A stretch of DNA of 64,000 nucleotides from an uncultured Ruminococcus sp. Its GTDB lineage: Bacteria > Bacillota > Clostridia > Oscillospirales > Ruminococcaceae. The notes beneath the pieces are model-generated. The model saw only the letters and a program-made list of their open reading frames with translations. It did no database searches and was not told the DNA's origin. A program made the translations under genes and the position numbers. Within the stretch, counting starts at the first letter, position 1; every line of letters begins with the position of its first letter. Below, piece after piece: positions 48,531 through 58,323 of the stretch. The stretch is from the NCBI GenBank assembly GCA_946413815.1, contig CAMKMD010000009.1, positions 1 through 64,000 on the forward strand, written 5' to 3'.

Positions 48531-49232
48531 ATGAAGATCGCCGTATGTGATGACGAAAAGCACTTCATTGCGAAGTTTAAAGATATAATGGACAAGCTTT
48601 ACAACAGCCTCGATATAATAACAGATGAATTCTCACAAGGTGACGAGCTGCTCAGACGCTTCCGCAGCAGCCCCTATGATATTATTTTTCTCGATATAGA
48701 AATGCCCGGAATGGACGGTATCACCCTCGCCAGAAAGCTCAGAGCCCTCAGTGATGAAGTATGTATCGTATTCCTGACAGGCCATGTTGAGTATGCAATA
48801 CAGGGATACGAAGTCAATGCCCTGAGATACCTGACAAAGCCTGCTGACGAATCAAAAGTCAGGGAGGTCATAGACTACGTTCTCAGCAAACAGGCAAATG
48901 CAAAACAGCTATGGCTGAAGACTTCCGACGGTGATGTCAAGCTCAGGCTTTCAGACGTACTCTTCATAGAATCACAGAACCAGAACATTGCCGTGAATAC
49001 ATCAGACGATACATATGTGGTCAGAGGCAATATCAGCGACTATGAAGAAAGGCTTGCTCCGGAAGGTTTTTTCCGGATACACCGCGGCTATCTTATATCC
49101 CTTGACAAAGTAATCAGGATCACCGGCAAAGAAGTAATAATGGAGGACGGCACTCCCCTCCCCGTAAGCCGTACAAGAGAATCAAAGCTCAGGGATGTTA
49201 TGTTCTCTTTTGTCAGCAGGGAGGCTTTCTGA
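48531..49232 (+). CDS. LytTR-family response regulator
   Basis: Receiver domain (IAVCDDEKHF...DIIFLDIEMPGMDGI...) plus LytTR domain (FIESQNQNIAVNTSDDTYVVRGNISDYEERL...FFRIHRGYLISLDKV). Confidence 0.95.
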   Translation: MKIAVCDDEKHFIAKFKDIMDKLYNSLDIITDEFSQGDELLRRFRSSPYDIIFLDIEMPGMDGITLARKLRALSDEVCIVFLTGHVEYAIQGYEVNALRYLTKPADESKVREVIDYVLSKQANAKQLWLKTSDGDVKLRLSDVLFIESQNQNIAVNTSDDTYVVRGNISDYEERLAPEGFFRIHRGYLISLDKVIRITGKEVIMEDGTPLPVSRTRESKLRDVMFSFVSREAF

Positions 49233-50587
49233 TGCAGGATGTTCTGAAATTTCTAATAGATTACATTGGCGCTATACCTTTTGTGTTATTTCCGCTGTTC
49301 GTAATACACTGCTTCTACGATGACAGCGTAACGGTCTCATGGAAGAAAATCATAATAATTGCCTGTATTTCACTTCTCTCCTGCATCGAATTTATAGTAC
49401 CACAGACTGAGCCCTTCATGACTCTGATAGTTTTCCTCGCCGCTCCCTTAATAGCCGTGATGGGTGATAAGATACCATTTCGCCGCAGATTAAAAAACTG
49501 GAGCAGATACTTCTTTATATGGATGATCATTAGTATCATGCTGTTATTGCTCACAATGTCTGTATGTTCATTCGGCAATTATACAGAAGAAGATGAGACC
49601 CTTATATTCAGTATCCTTTCAGTTATCTATTCCACAGTACTGTCATTGATAATGTATCTGGTCTATATCCGCAGGGACAAATCACTGCTCTTCCGTAAAC
49701 AGGACAAAATACTGGTATGGCTTTATCTCTGCTTTGGTATGTTCCTGTCGGGTATTGATTCAGATACAGAGCAACCCAGACTGCTTTTCAATGCTCCTGA
49801 TAATATCAAGGATTATCTGCTTATCATTTTTATAATAATCATGACAAACTGTCTGCCATTCTTTATAATCAGAAACTGTCAGAGCGCGCATTACAGCCGG
49901 CTCAGCGAACATCAGCAGTATTTTCTCGAAGCAGAGCTCAATGCTTCAAAGCAGTACAAAGCAGCACAGGAGGAGACCCGCGCATTCCGGCATGATGTTC
50001 AGAACAATCTGTCCGCTATATCCATGCTTATGGAACAGGGAAAGTATACGGAAGCAAAACAGTTTCTCGATGATATGTGCACAGAAGTCAGTTCATTCTC
50101 CCCTAAGATAATCACAGGCGATGAAATGCTTGATTCACTTATTTCTGCCAAACTGCCAAGGATGCAGGAGAACAGGATAAAGCTGACAATAAACGGGACC
50201 ATTGACGGCGGTCTCGGATGGAAACCCATGGATATATGCACTGTATTCGCCAACGCTATCGACAACGCCATTGAAGCTTCATCAAAGACTGACGACGGCG
50301 AACAGAGATATATCACCATGAACATAAAGAAGACATCACATCAGTTTCTCATCAGTATTGAGAACAACTGCAGCAAAGATACAGACTGTGAAATACTGAT
50401 GAACGGAGAACTACATTTCACTTCAAAATCAGACAAGTCACTTCATGGCTACGGCCTGAGAAATGCCAAAAGAATAATTGAGAAAAACGGCGGTATGATG
50501 AAGATAGGCTGCGAAAACAAGCGTTTTTCCCTGAATATGATACTCTCAAGGAACGAAAATGCTTTGCAGACTGAGCCGTCAGTCTAA
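49232..50587 (+). CDS. GHKL-type sensor histidine kinase
   Basis: Multiple TM helices; FRHDVQNNLSAISMLMEQGKY; FANAIDNAIEAS; YGLRNAKRIIEKNGG. Confidence 0.95.
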   Translation: MQDVLKFLIDYIGAIPFVLFPLFVIHCFYDDSVTVSWKKIIIIACISLLSCIEFIVPQTEPFMTLIVFLAAPLIAVMGDKIPFRRRLKNWSRYFFIWMIISIMLLLLTMSVCSFGNYTEEDETLIFSILSVIYSTVLSLIMYLVYIRRDKSLLFRKQDKILVWLYLCFGMFLSGIDSDTEQPRLLFNAPDNIKDYLLIIFIIIMTNCLPFFIIRNCQSAHYSRLSEHQQYFLEAELNASKQYKAAQEETRAFRHDVQNNLSAISMLMEQGKYTEAKQFLDDMCTEVSSFSPKIITGDEMLDSLISAKLPRMQENRIKLTINGTIDGGLGWKPMDICTVFANAIDNAIEASSKTDDGEQRYITMNIKKTSHQFLISIENNCSKDTDCEILMNGELHFTSKSDKSLHGYGLRNAKRIIEKNGGMMKIGCENKRFSLNMILSRNENALQTEPSV

Positions 50588-50873
50588 ATTGAATAAGGAA
50601 GAAGCCGTTCGTATGATGATACGAGCGGCTTTTTCAGTTATATTCAGTGATTGCAGAGTGTATAAAAGTTAAAACGCCGAAGAGAATAAACGCAGGAAAT
50701 AAGCTATTGTATACGGGACATTGTAGCATACACACACACATCGACAAGCTGTATTTCATGATGAATGGTGTGGAGATGGTGTTAGAAGTGCATCATAAGA
50801 CTGCGCTTTTCTTGCTTTTTCTTCGGTATTGTGGTATACTGAATCTATGGAAAACCCGCAAAGGAGGCAGAAT

Positions 50874-51773
50874 ATGGTTCAGGAACATGACTGTCTATAT
50901 GAATTAGATGAATATATCCGTCAGGGTGAACCCGACCGCTCTGAAAAAAGTGCTGCGTGGCAGGCTGCGATAGGTTTGCAGGATGTTGACGGCCTCCGGA
51001 CTTCTGACTTCCTCCTCGAAACAGCCAGGGAGCATATTGAGGGAAAGATAGATATAGCCACAGCACAGAATAGAGTATTCAGCTATTACGAGCAGCGGGA
51101 TGTTCGCATGACTGCAGAACAGGATACGAAAGAAGCAGACATTGTTGCTTCACACATAGCCGGGCTGCTTGCCGAGAAGACCTTTCAGTTTTCCCCTGCA
51201 GAGCTGAAGTCCATTCACCGCCGGCTTTTCACAGGTGTGTTCAAATCCGCAGGACAATTCAGGACCTATAACATCTCAAAGAGCGAATGGGTGCTGAACG
51301 GTAAATCCGTATTATATGCCGCCTTTGACAGTATCCGTGATACGCTTGATTATGATTTCGGACAGGAGAAGTCGTTTTCTTATTCCAACATAGATGCTGC
51401 GCAGGCAATTAAGCACATTGCAAAGTTCATTTCCGGAATCTGGCAGATCCATCCGTTCTGTGAAGGCAATACCCGAACAACGGCTGTGTTCATGATCAGG
51501 TATCTGCAAACCTTCGGTTATAACGTGAGGAATCAGGTTTTTGCTGAAAACTCAGGGTACTTTCGTAATGCGCTCGTCAGGGCTAACTTCAACGATCTGC
51601 ATAATACCGTTCATTCCACGACCATATTTCTCGAACAGTTCATGGAGAACCTGCTGACAGGCGCACAGCATGATCTGGAAAACAGATATATGCACATCGA
51701 CTACTCAGAAGCTGCCCCAAGCACCATATCAGGCGGGAAATCATCATATAAGCAGATAAAAGGAGCTGAATAA
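50874..51773 (+). CDS. Fic-domain protein with VbhA-like N-terminal region
   Basis: Fic motif HPFCEGNTRTT; AAAGGAGG upstream of the ATG; N-terminal 'AIGLQDVDGLRTSDFLLETAREHIEGKIDIATAQNRVFSYYEQ'. Confidence 0.9.
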   Translation: MVQEHDCLYELDEYIRQGEPDRSEKSAAWQAAIGLQDVDGLRTSDFLLETAREHIEGKIDIATAQNRVFSYYEQRDVRMTAEQDTKEADIVASHIAGLLAEKTFQFSPAELKSIHRRLFTGVFKSAGQFRTYNISKSEWVLNGKSVLYAAFDSIRDTLDYDFGQEKSFSYSNIDAAQAIKHIAKFISGIWQIHPFCEGNTRTTAVFMIRYLQTFGYNVRNQVFAENSGYFRNALVRANFNDLHNTVHSTTIFLEQFMENLLTGAQHDLENRYMHIDYSEAAPSTISGGKSSYKQIKGAE

Positions 51774-51778
51774 TTCTA

Positions 51779-52180
51779 ATGCAATTAAAAAATGGAATCA
51801 TCCGTGCGGTGACACTTACATTCATATCTCTGATGGCTGTTATGCTTACAGGATGTTCTAAGGACGGCAAAATGCTCTCAGACAGCGAGCTTGCAGATGT
51901 GCTGTCAAAAAGCCTGGGAGAAACGGTGGAGATCACCGAAGCCCCCGAGGGTGCAAGCGACGGCGAGTATCATATGAAATGTGCTGACGGTACAGAATTT
52001 ACAGTAAAGCGTATGCTATACCGAGCGTAACGGCGTGCGCATAGAACTTGGAGGGAAGATGGAATGGAGCAAAATCACGTCTGCCATCTATCTCACAACC
52101 GGAGATCTGAACAGGCTGTTGATACGGAATTAAAGTTTGACTACATAAACGGCACTGCTGAGATAACCAATAAGAAGTAG
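51779..52180 (+). pseudogene. Degraded lipoprotein gene
   Basis: Lipobox LMAVMLTGCSKDG; frame shifts to YTERNGVRIELGGKMEWSKITSAIYLTTGDLNRLLIRN*, then FDYINGTAEITNKK*. Confidence 0.55.
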
Positions 52181-52192
52181 GAGGTTTTTATA

Positions 52193-52717
52193 ATGAATGA
52201 TCTCTGTATGATAATCAAGGAAATGGTAAAGCCTAATTTTCTTAATATCCGAACATCTTTGAAGACCTATGACAGAGAGGCACTCTGCTGCGGAGCGCCT
52301 TGCTGGAGGTGGGCGTATCATGCGATACATTCGGCAGATAAGTGGTTTATTAACCCCTGTGTATATGACGAGCCGCCTTTCCATGAAGAGGGGCTTGATA
52401 ATCCCGATAAGCCAGCTTCTGTCATACTTTCAGATGAACAGCTTCTTGAATATCTTGATATTGTAGAGCAGAAGACATATAATTATCTTGATTCCCTTAC
52501 AGATGATATGCTTTATGAATGTCCCGAAAACTGCAATCATACACGACTGGAGCTTGTTCTCCGTCAGTTTCGGCATATCTCCTTCCATACAGGAATGCTT
52601 AATGGTCAAACAGCTGTTGCGACAGGTAAATTCCCGATGTGGGTCTCTCAGGCAGATAAATATGTTGATGACGGTATTCTTTTCGGCAGATACCGAAAGG
52701 GTCAGGTGACAAAATAA
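52193..52717 (+). CDS. DinB-like protein
   Basis: Alpha-helical 174-aa protein with conserved His pattern (AIHSADKWF...FRHISFHTGMLNGQ). Confidence 0.6.
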   Translation: MNDLCMIIKEMVKPNFLNIRTSLKTYDREALCCGAPCWRWAYHAIHSADKWFINPCVYDEPPFHEEGLDNPDKPASVILSDEQLLEYLDIVEQKTYNYLDSLTDDMLYECPENCNHTRLELVLRQFRHISFHTGMLNGQTAVATGKFPMWVSQADKYVDDGILFGRYRKGQVTK

Positions 52718-52801
52718 ACTCCGCTGTGATCAATGTTGTGGTTTTTGATTGCATATTGATTCTTCCCTATGTCAGTTTGAATTACTCCAATTTAGCCCAA
52801 C

Positions 52802-53249
52802 GTAAGCGCCAACCAAACCCGGCCCTTCCGTCAAACTGAAAAAGATGCTTAAATATACTCACAGCAAAAATCTGAAAGGAGCTGTGAGTATGATGACTAC
52901 AAAGGAAGAAAAACGGGAGCTGCTGCATAGGAAATGGGAGGAACAGATCGCAGAATGTGAAAGCAGTAATATGCCGGTCAAGGAATGGTGTGCTGTAAAT
53001 GGCGTGAATCTGAACACTTTCTACGCCCGAATCTCGGCATTAAAGAAAGACAAGCTGAAACAAAGTGTACAGCAAACTCAGGAAATTGTATCGCTCAGCG
53101 TAATCCAAGAGAGCGGTACAACCAATTCTGAAACTGTTGTTCCGAAAGTCCGCCCAAAGGAAAACGATGTATACAGATAAGTCCCGGATATTTGATAATT
53201 TCCGGGACTTATTTTTGCGAAATATATGCTCTGAATAAATGGCGGTTAC
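52802..53249. mobile_element. IS66-type remnant/non-autonomous derivative carrying only the tnpA-like orf
   Basis: GTAAGCGCCA (52802-52811) and TGGCGGTTAC (53240-53249) ends; internal orf KEEKRELLHRKWEEQIAECESSNMPVKEWCAVNGVNLNTFYARI. Confidence 0.55.
52890..53180 (+). CDS. IS66 accessory protein TnpA-like
   Basis: KEWCAVNGVNLNTFYARISALKK. Confidence 0.65.
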   Translation: MMTTKEEKRELLHRKWEEQIAECESSNMPVKEWCAVNGVNLNTFYARISALKKDKLKQSVQQTQEIVSLSVIQESGTTNSETVVPKVRPKENDVYR

Positions 53250-53364
53250 CTTGTTATATCTTCCTATTTACTTAACGCCTTGCCTAACCGCAAGTATAAC
53301 GATGCTTTTTCATTGGGCATTTTCCTGAAATTTGATATGAGACCGTTGTCCCGCCTAAGGCGGT

Positions 53365-53419
53365 TTGGGACTATTTTGTCCCAATCTCGGTTGACAAGTG
53401 TATCTGATTATGGTAAGAT
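53365..53419 (+). promoter_or_regulatory. Operator-like inverted repeat TTGGGAC-N4-GTCCCAA and promoter TTGACA-17-TAAGAT
   Basis: TTGGGACTATTTTGTCCCAA directly upstream of TTGACA (53391-53396). Confidence 0.5.
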
Positions 53420-53462
53420 AGGTTCAGAAAAGCAAATACGCCAGAAAACGGGAGGGGATCAA

Positions 53463-55040
53463 ATGAGCACTTCTAACAGTAATCACGGCGCCACGATCAA
53501 CAAAGAAGAGAATATTCCGGAAGAATCTTTTCCGGAATGGTTCAAAAGCAAACAACAGTCGCTCAAAAATAAAGACGGAAGCAAAATCTCGACCGAAGAA
53601 ATCGGGCTGATGATCGGACTGAATTACAGTACGTTCCGCAAGTACATTTACAATCAGAGAACAACAAAAAAACGGGACTTCATCATTGCGGTCTGTGCTG
53701 TGATGGGATGCGATAGGGACGATACAAGTAAAGCTTTGACACTGTACGGATTTCCGGAGTTGGATGAGTATTATCGAAGAGATGAGATTATATGGGATCT
53801 GCTTGTAGCCGATCCGGGTACTCCGGTTTCTGTTGCGCAAATCAATAAGGCACTTGACGCAGGGGGATATTCGCCGCTGGACATTCACAATCACAGAAAC
53901 AAGGAACAGGCGCAGGATAAACATCAGGTTCCGTTCAAGCTGGTTCGACGGCATTTTCAGTGTACGGTCGAAGGCATCGGGCGCCTCAGTGATACGGACA
54001 GCTTTCTGGATTTACTATATGATGTTGAATGCTACTACAATATGCGAACCTGTTTTGAGTATCTCAACGGCGGCAGGCGGTTTGAACTCTGCATACAGCA
54101 TGAAGAACCGCACAGCGATCTGTCAGAAAATATATGGCAGACCGGCATCCGGAGAAGAATTTGCCCGAAACGCAAAAAATATATCGTATATACCTATCCG
54201 ACAGAAGAACAAGAATCAGAACTGTATGAATATGACCGGATTGATGATACCGGCGCATTTCGTGAATGCTTCCTTGAAATCGAAAAAAAGGAACATGAAG
54301 AAAAAAAGCGGCTTTGTGATACGGTCAATGATACACGCAATTACGGCAGCCGCATTTCGGCAAAGGTCATTGACAGCGAGCTGCATATTTTCTGCGAGAT
54401 GTATAACAGCGACATACCGGAACTTTCGGAGTATTATCTGATGGATTTCTGCGGCGGTGAATATACGCTGTATGTTCTGAACCAAAGCTGCTTTATGCAG
54501 ATGGATCTCAGTGCAGAAAAATATGAGCAGATTTACGGAAAACAGCCTGCATTCCGGCTGCTGCATATACGAAAAACAATGGATGATGCGTTCTGCACGA
54601 AAGCCGATCTGCTGAATGCCACTGTGCTTGATCGGTATTCCTCAGAGGAAGAGATCGAGTATTCCGCTTATGAAGCACGCGATATCGGCACCTTTGAGAT
54701 ATACGGCGAGAATGTAATCACGAAACTGCGGCTCAAAACCTACAGAAAACTGAAAGCACAGACAGACGACATGATGAGCAAACTGAAAAACGGTACAGCA
54801 CATATCTGCAATCGGGAATTGCTCGGTGATGCTGCTGACAGGCTGATTGCTGCGTATTTTGGTTTACCGGATATCGAAAACAATGAAGCCGGATATTCGG
54901 CGGAGCAACTTCGTGATGCATTTGAGCTTGGTATGCGCTCGGTTGATGAGATCGGTGCATTTTTACAGAAAAACGGCAGCCTGAAAATCAATGAAGTATT
55001 ATCTTTACAGGAATCGGAAGGAGCTGAAAGTTATGTATGA
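53463..55040 (+). CDS. HTH-containing hypothetical protein
   Basis: HTH-like 'STEEIGLMIGLNYSTFRKYIYNQRTTKKRDFIIAVCAVMGC'; GGAGGGG upstream of ATG. Confidence 0.75.
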   Translation: MSTSNSNHGATINKEENIPEESFPEWFKSKQQSLKNKDGSKISTEEIGLMIGLNYSTFRKYIYNQRTTKKRDFIIAVCAVMGCDRDDTSKALTLYGFPELDEYYRRDEIIWDLLVADPGTPVSVAQINKALDAGGYSPLDIHNHRNKEQAQDKHQVPFKLVRRHFQCTVEGIGRLSDTDSFLDLLYDVECYYNMRTCFEYLNGGRRFELCIQHEEPHSDLSENIWQTGIRRRICPKRKKYIVYTYPTEEQESELYEYDRIDDTGAFRECFLEIEKKEHEEKKRLCDTVNDTRNYGSRISAKVIDSELHIFCEMYNSDIPELSEYYLMDFCGGEYTLYVLNQSCFMQMDLSAEKYEQIYGKQPAFRLLHIRKTMDDAFCTKADLLNATVLDRYSSEEEIEYSAYEARDIGTFEIYGENVITKLRLKTYRKLKAQTDDMMSKLKNGTAHICNRELLGDAADRLIAAYFGLPDIENNEAGYSAEQLRDAFELGMRSVDEIGAFLQKNGSLKINEVLSLQESEGAESYV

Positions 55041-56148
55041 GATTTTAAGCCGAAAAAAGTGCTGTGTGTGCCATCACTTCAATCAATTCGATCATCCGGA
55101 GCAGAATCTTTCTCTGCTGTATGATCCGGACTGCATTGATTTTGATTTAGAATCCTTAACGCTGAACGATGCAGGACAAAACATACATCTTAATGTTTCG
55201 CGCACAGAAGATTACCGCTATGACGCTAGCAGTGTCGGATTCGACCGCAGCCATATTGGAATCGAACGGCTGCCAAAAGAGTACCAGATACAGAATTACA
55301 GTGTACTGGACAAAAACCACATGCCGGAACTGCAGCGTCTTGCACCGGAAGCGGACTGCAAATATCATGAACTCTTTGAAGAACTGGATGCCGCAGGGGA
55401 AAAAGAGCGCAGAAGAGTCTGGAGTATGCTGCTGGACAGCCGGAATACCGGCAAACGGATTTCAGCAAAGATCATAGACAATAAGCTGCATATCTTCACG
55501 TAAACATATAATTATGATATGCCGGAACTCGGTGAGTATTATCTGATGGATTATTGTGACGGTGTATATTCATTTTCTGTTTCGGATGTCAGCAGGTTTA
55601 TGACGCTGTATCTGTCGCGCGAAAAGTATCTGCAATATTACGGCGAATACAGTGAATTGAATACGCAGCAGTATACATCTGTGGAAGAAATCGCGGCGCA
55701 TGAAAAAGATTATGCAGAAAAAGGTTATTCTGAGCATGAATTGATAACCCGCCATCGGATGAATGCATTTCAGCGGATGCAGAATGAAATTGATGACCTG
55801 CGCCGGAAACTGAAAAGAGGAAAGGCGCAAATCCGCAGCAGAGATTTGTTCGGGTTCGAGGAATATGAAATGAAGTTTGTTGCAGCATTCAAGATCATTG
55901 AACTCTACAAGGCGAAAACTGAATTCCGCTGTGAGGAGCTGGAAACACTCACCTGGGAAGGTATGTGCGTAGGATATTATATGAGATCGAAGAAACGCGC
56001 TGAATTCCGGCTGTCTGACGGCAGGACCGTGAAGCTCAACCGAAACGATTTGTATAACGGTTATGAACTCGGTCTGATAACGATCGAGGAAATCGGACAG
56101 TTTCTTTTGAAATACGGAAAACTCAGCATACGAGCCTGCATGAAATGA
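55033..56148 (+). pseudogene. Paralog of the 53463 gene lacking HTH, interrupted by in-frame TAA at 55501-55503
   Basis: RISAKIIDNKLHIFT*TYNYDMPELGEYYLMDYCDGVYSF aligns to RISAKVIDSELHIFCEMYNSDIPELSEYYLMDFCGGEYTL in the upstream gene. Confidence 0.7.
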
Positions 56149-56178
56149 TGCAGATTGACTGTTGAAAGGGGAATTTTT

Positions 56179-56907
56179 ATGGAAACCAAAGAAGAAAAAA
56201 TAGAAGCACTGCGCAAAGCAGTTGACAACGCTGAAAAAATCGTGTTTTTCGGCGGTGCAGGCGTCTCGACGGAAAGCGGTCTGCCGGATTTCCGCGGAGA
56301 ACAGGGATTGTATCGCCAAAAATACGGTCTGCCGCCGGAATCCTATTTCAGCATCCGTATGCTGAAATATAATCCTGAGGAATTCTTCAAGTTTCAGCGG
56401 AAGCGGGTTTTGGGCTATCAGGCAAAGCCGAATGCAGCACATCTGAAACTCGCTGAATGGGAAAAGCAAGGCAAACTGCGTGCAGTGATCACGCAAAATA
56501 TTGACGGGCTGCATCAGGCGGCAGGAAGTAAAAAAGTGATCGAACTGCACGGCAATATAAAGCACTGCCACTGTATGGTATGTCATAAATCCTATAAAAT
56601 ATCCGCAGTAATGGAAACAGAAGGCATACCGCGCTGCAAAATCTGTCACGGCATCATCAAGCCAGATACGGTTTTGTACGGCGAAAAGCTGAATGTACGC
56701 CTGCTGGAAAAAGCAGCGGACCATATCAGAAAGGCGGATATGCTGATCGTCGGCGGTACATCACTTACTGTGAATCCTGCTGTCAGTCTGGTGCATGAAT
56801 GCAGGGACAAGCCCCTTGTTATCATCAATCTGGGACTCACACCACTGGATGATCGTGCGGATATACGTATCTATGACAAGATTGGAAAGGTCTTTTCTGC
56901 GCTGTAA
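56179..56907 (+). CDS. Sir2-family NAD-dependent protein deacylase
   Basis: GGAGVSTESGLPDFRGEQGLY; TQNIDGLHQAAG; ELHGNIKHCHCMVC...CKIC zinc site; VGGTSLTVNPA. Confidence 0.95.
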   Translation: METKEEKIEALRKAVDNAEKIVFFGGAGVSTESGLPDFRGEQGLYRQKYGLPPESYFSIRMLKYNPEEFFKFQRKRVLGYQAKPNAAHLKLAEWEKQGKLRAVITQNIDGLHQAAGSKKVIELHGNIKHCHCMVCHKSYKISAVMETEGIPRCKICHGIIKPDTVLYGEKLNVRLLEKAADHIRKADMLIVGGTSLTVNPAVSLVHECRDKPLVIINLGLTPLDDRADIRIYDKIGKVFSAL

Positions 56908-56963
56908 TGAAAAAGGGAGAGCCCAGCTCTCCCTGTTGCTTTTTAGTTCAGATATGTCTTAAA

Positions 56964-57197
56964 TCAGATAGAGATGTTGTCAGCGATCATAGCCGCTTTT
57001 GCCTTTCTTTCGGTCTCTGTGATGAATACGAATACGCATGACATGATGCAGAGCGTGAACCAGTCGGAGGCTGTGATGCTGGAATAGGTTGTTGTCGGGT
57101 TTACAAGCTCCAGGATATATGTAACTGCTGTTGCGATCATGGTGATGATGTAAACGGTCTTGTAAAATGCGAATAATACCTTTTCTGACTTTTTCAT
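56964..57197 (-). CDS. Small two-TM membrane protein
   Basis: 77-aa hydrophobic ORF with AGGAG-type RBS upstream. Confidence 0.5.
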   Translation of the reverse strand: MKKSEKVLFAFYKTVYIITMIATAVTYILELVNPTTTYSSITASDWFTLCIMSCVFVFITETERKAKAAMIADNISI

Positions 57198-57357
57198 AAT
57201 GATTCTCCTTTATATGTATAATAGTTTCCGTTCATCAGGGCCTCTCCCCTGTTCCATGATTCCATTATATACCTTTTCTCAGGCGTTGTCCCACTTTGAA
57301 TGTTACGTAACATTACAGAAATGAAACTTATCACTATTACGGAAAAGTTTCTAAGCC

Positions 57358-57375
57358 GTTGATACAAGTATCAAC
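57358..57375. repeat. Perfect 18-bp palindrome GTTGATACAAGTATCAAC
   Basis: Same family as the four-copy cluster at 2863-3018. Confidence 0.8.
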
Positions 57376-57417
57376 GAACAATAATTCATCAAATAAGGGG
57401 CAGAACCGTAACCGCCA

Positions 57418-57500
57418 CCCAATCCCAGCCACCATGAAAAAAAGAGGACTGCTTCATGCAGTCCTCAAAATTTATTATGCCGTGAATAGTTGGCGGTTAC
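57418..57500. mobile_element. 83-bp MITE-like element with perfect 10-bp inverted ends GTAACCGCCA/TGGCGGTTAC
   Basis: Ends match the right end of the IS66 remnant (53240-53249); internal hairpin GAGGACTGC-TTCAT-GCAGTCCTC. Confidence 0.45.
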
Positions 57501-57958
57501 GCTTTACCTGTAATTATACATCACCGCTGCAGAAAAGTCATTCAAATATCATCAGAAAGGCCGCATAATGCGGCCTAAGTTTTTCAAAAAATCTGCTGTG
57601 AATTTGGCTCCACCATACAGGTTTCGGATAGGTGCGGTTCTGTGAGCGGCATATATAGCACTATAATCCTAAAGTAACCACTCCATCATGACCCTCTTGT
57701 ATTATCAATAAATGTCACTTAGTAACTCTAAAGTCCTTTTCAGTACGCTCAGTAATAACTTCCGAGGGCTTTTGTAATACTCAGATCCGGTTGATGTACG
57801 GTTGATGTTTATAGTCGATTTTGATGTACAAAATCAAAAATTATAACTGCTTGCAAAATAATGTGTAATCAAGCGGCTTTTTGAGGTATACAGCCGATAT
57901 GTGCCTATATTGCGGTAAAATAAAAGGCACTGTATATTGCAATACAGTGCCAAAATTC

Positions 57959-58005
57959 TGGTTACGGCAGCCGGATTTGAACCAACGGCCTTCGGGTTAT
58001 GAGTT
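57959..58005 (-). tRNA. Partial tRNA 3' half (CAT anticodon), likely attachment-site remnant
   Basis: Minus strand CTCATAACCCGAAGGCCGTTGGTTCAAATCCGGCTGCCGTAACCA: T-arm GGTTCAAATCC, acceptor and encoded CCA; the 5' half does not form a D-arm or anticodon stem. Confidence 0.55.
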
Positions 58006-58323
58006 CTGCTGAGCGTATACCATCCTGTATCATCAAGTATAATACAGTCCGAAATATAGCCGTTTCAAGAAATACGGCAACGGTGTTAAGCCGTAAGAAT
58101 CAGATTGTTTTTTTCTGAAATTGGTGCACGAATTGGTGCACTAAAGTATTTTTCGCTATTCTTAGCCTCCGTAAAGGAGGCTATCTTTTTATACTTTATT
58201 GCTCTTGATTTTACTGTAATAATTATATCACATCGACTGCTTCTTGTCAAGTTGTTTATAGCAAGATTGTTTCACTCAATTATCATGGTTTACCAAACAT
58301 ACCGTTTTTAAAAGAAATACACC

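Noticed and set aside
55570-56724. Minus-strand 384-aa ORF
   Set aside because: Antisense to the HTH paralog and sirtuin genes, both with clear protein-level homology on the plus strand.
56179-56907. Defence-associated sirtuin
   Set aside because: Has complete Zn-binding cysteines and canonical deacylase motifs as a single-domain CobB/SrtN-type protein; no fused effector/sensor domain or adjacent defence partner beyond the HTH paralogs.
58105-58311. 68-aa hydrophobic ORF containing 'IGARIGAL', considered as an integrase tail
   Set aside because: Too short, no catalytic integrase motif, AT-rich composition; only the tandem GGTGCAC pair is suggestive.
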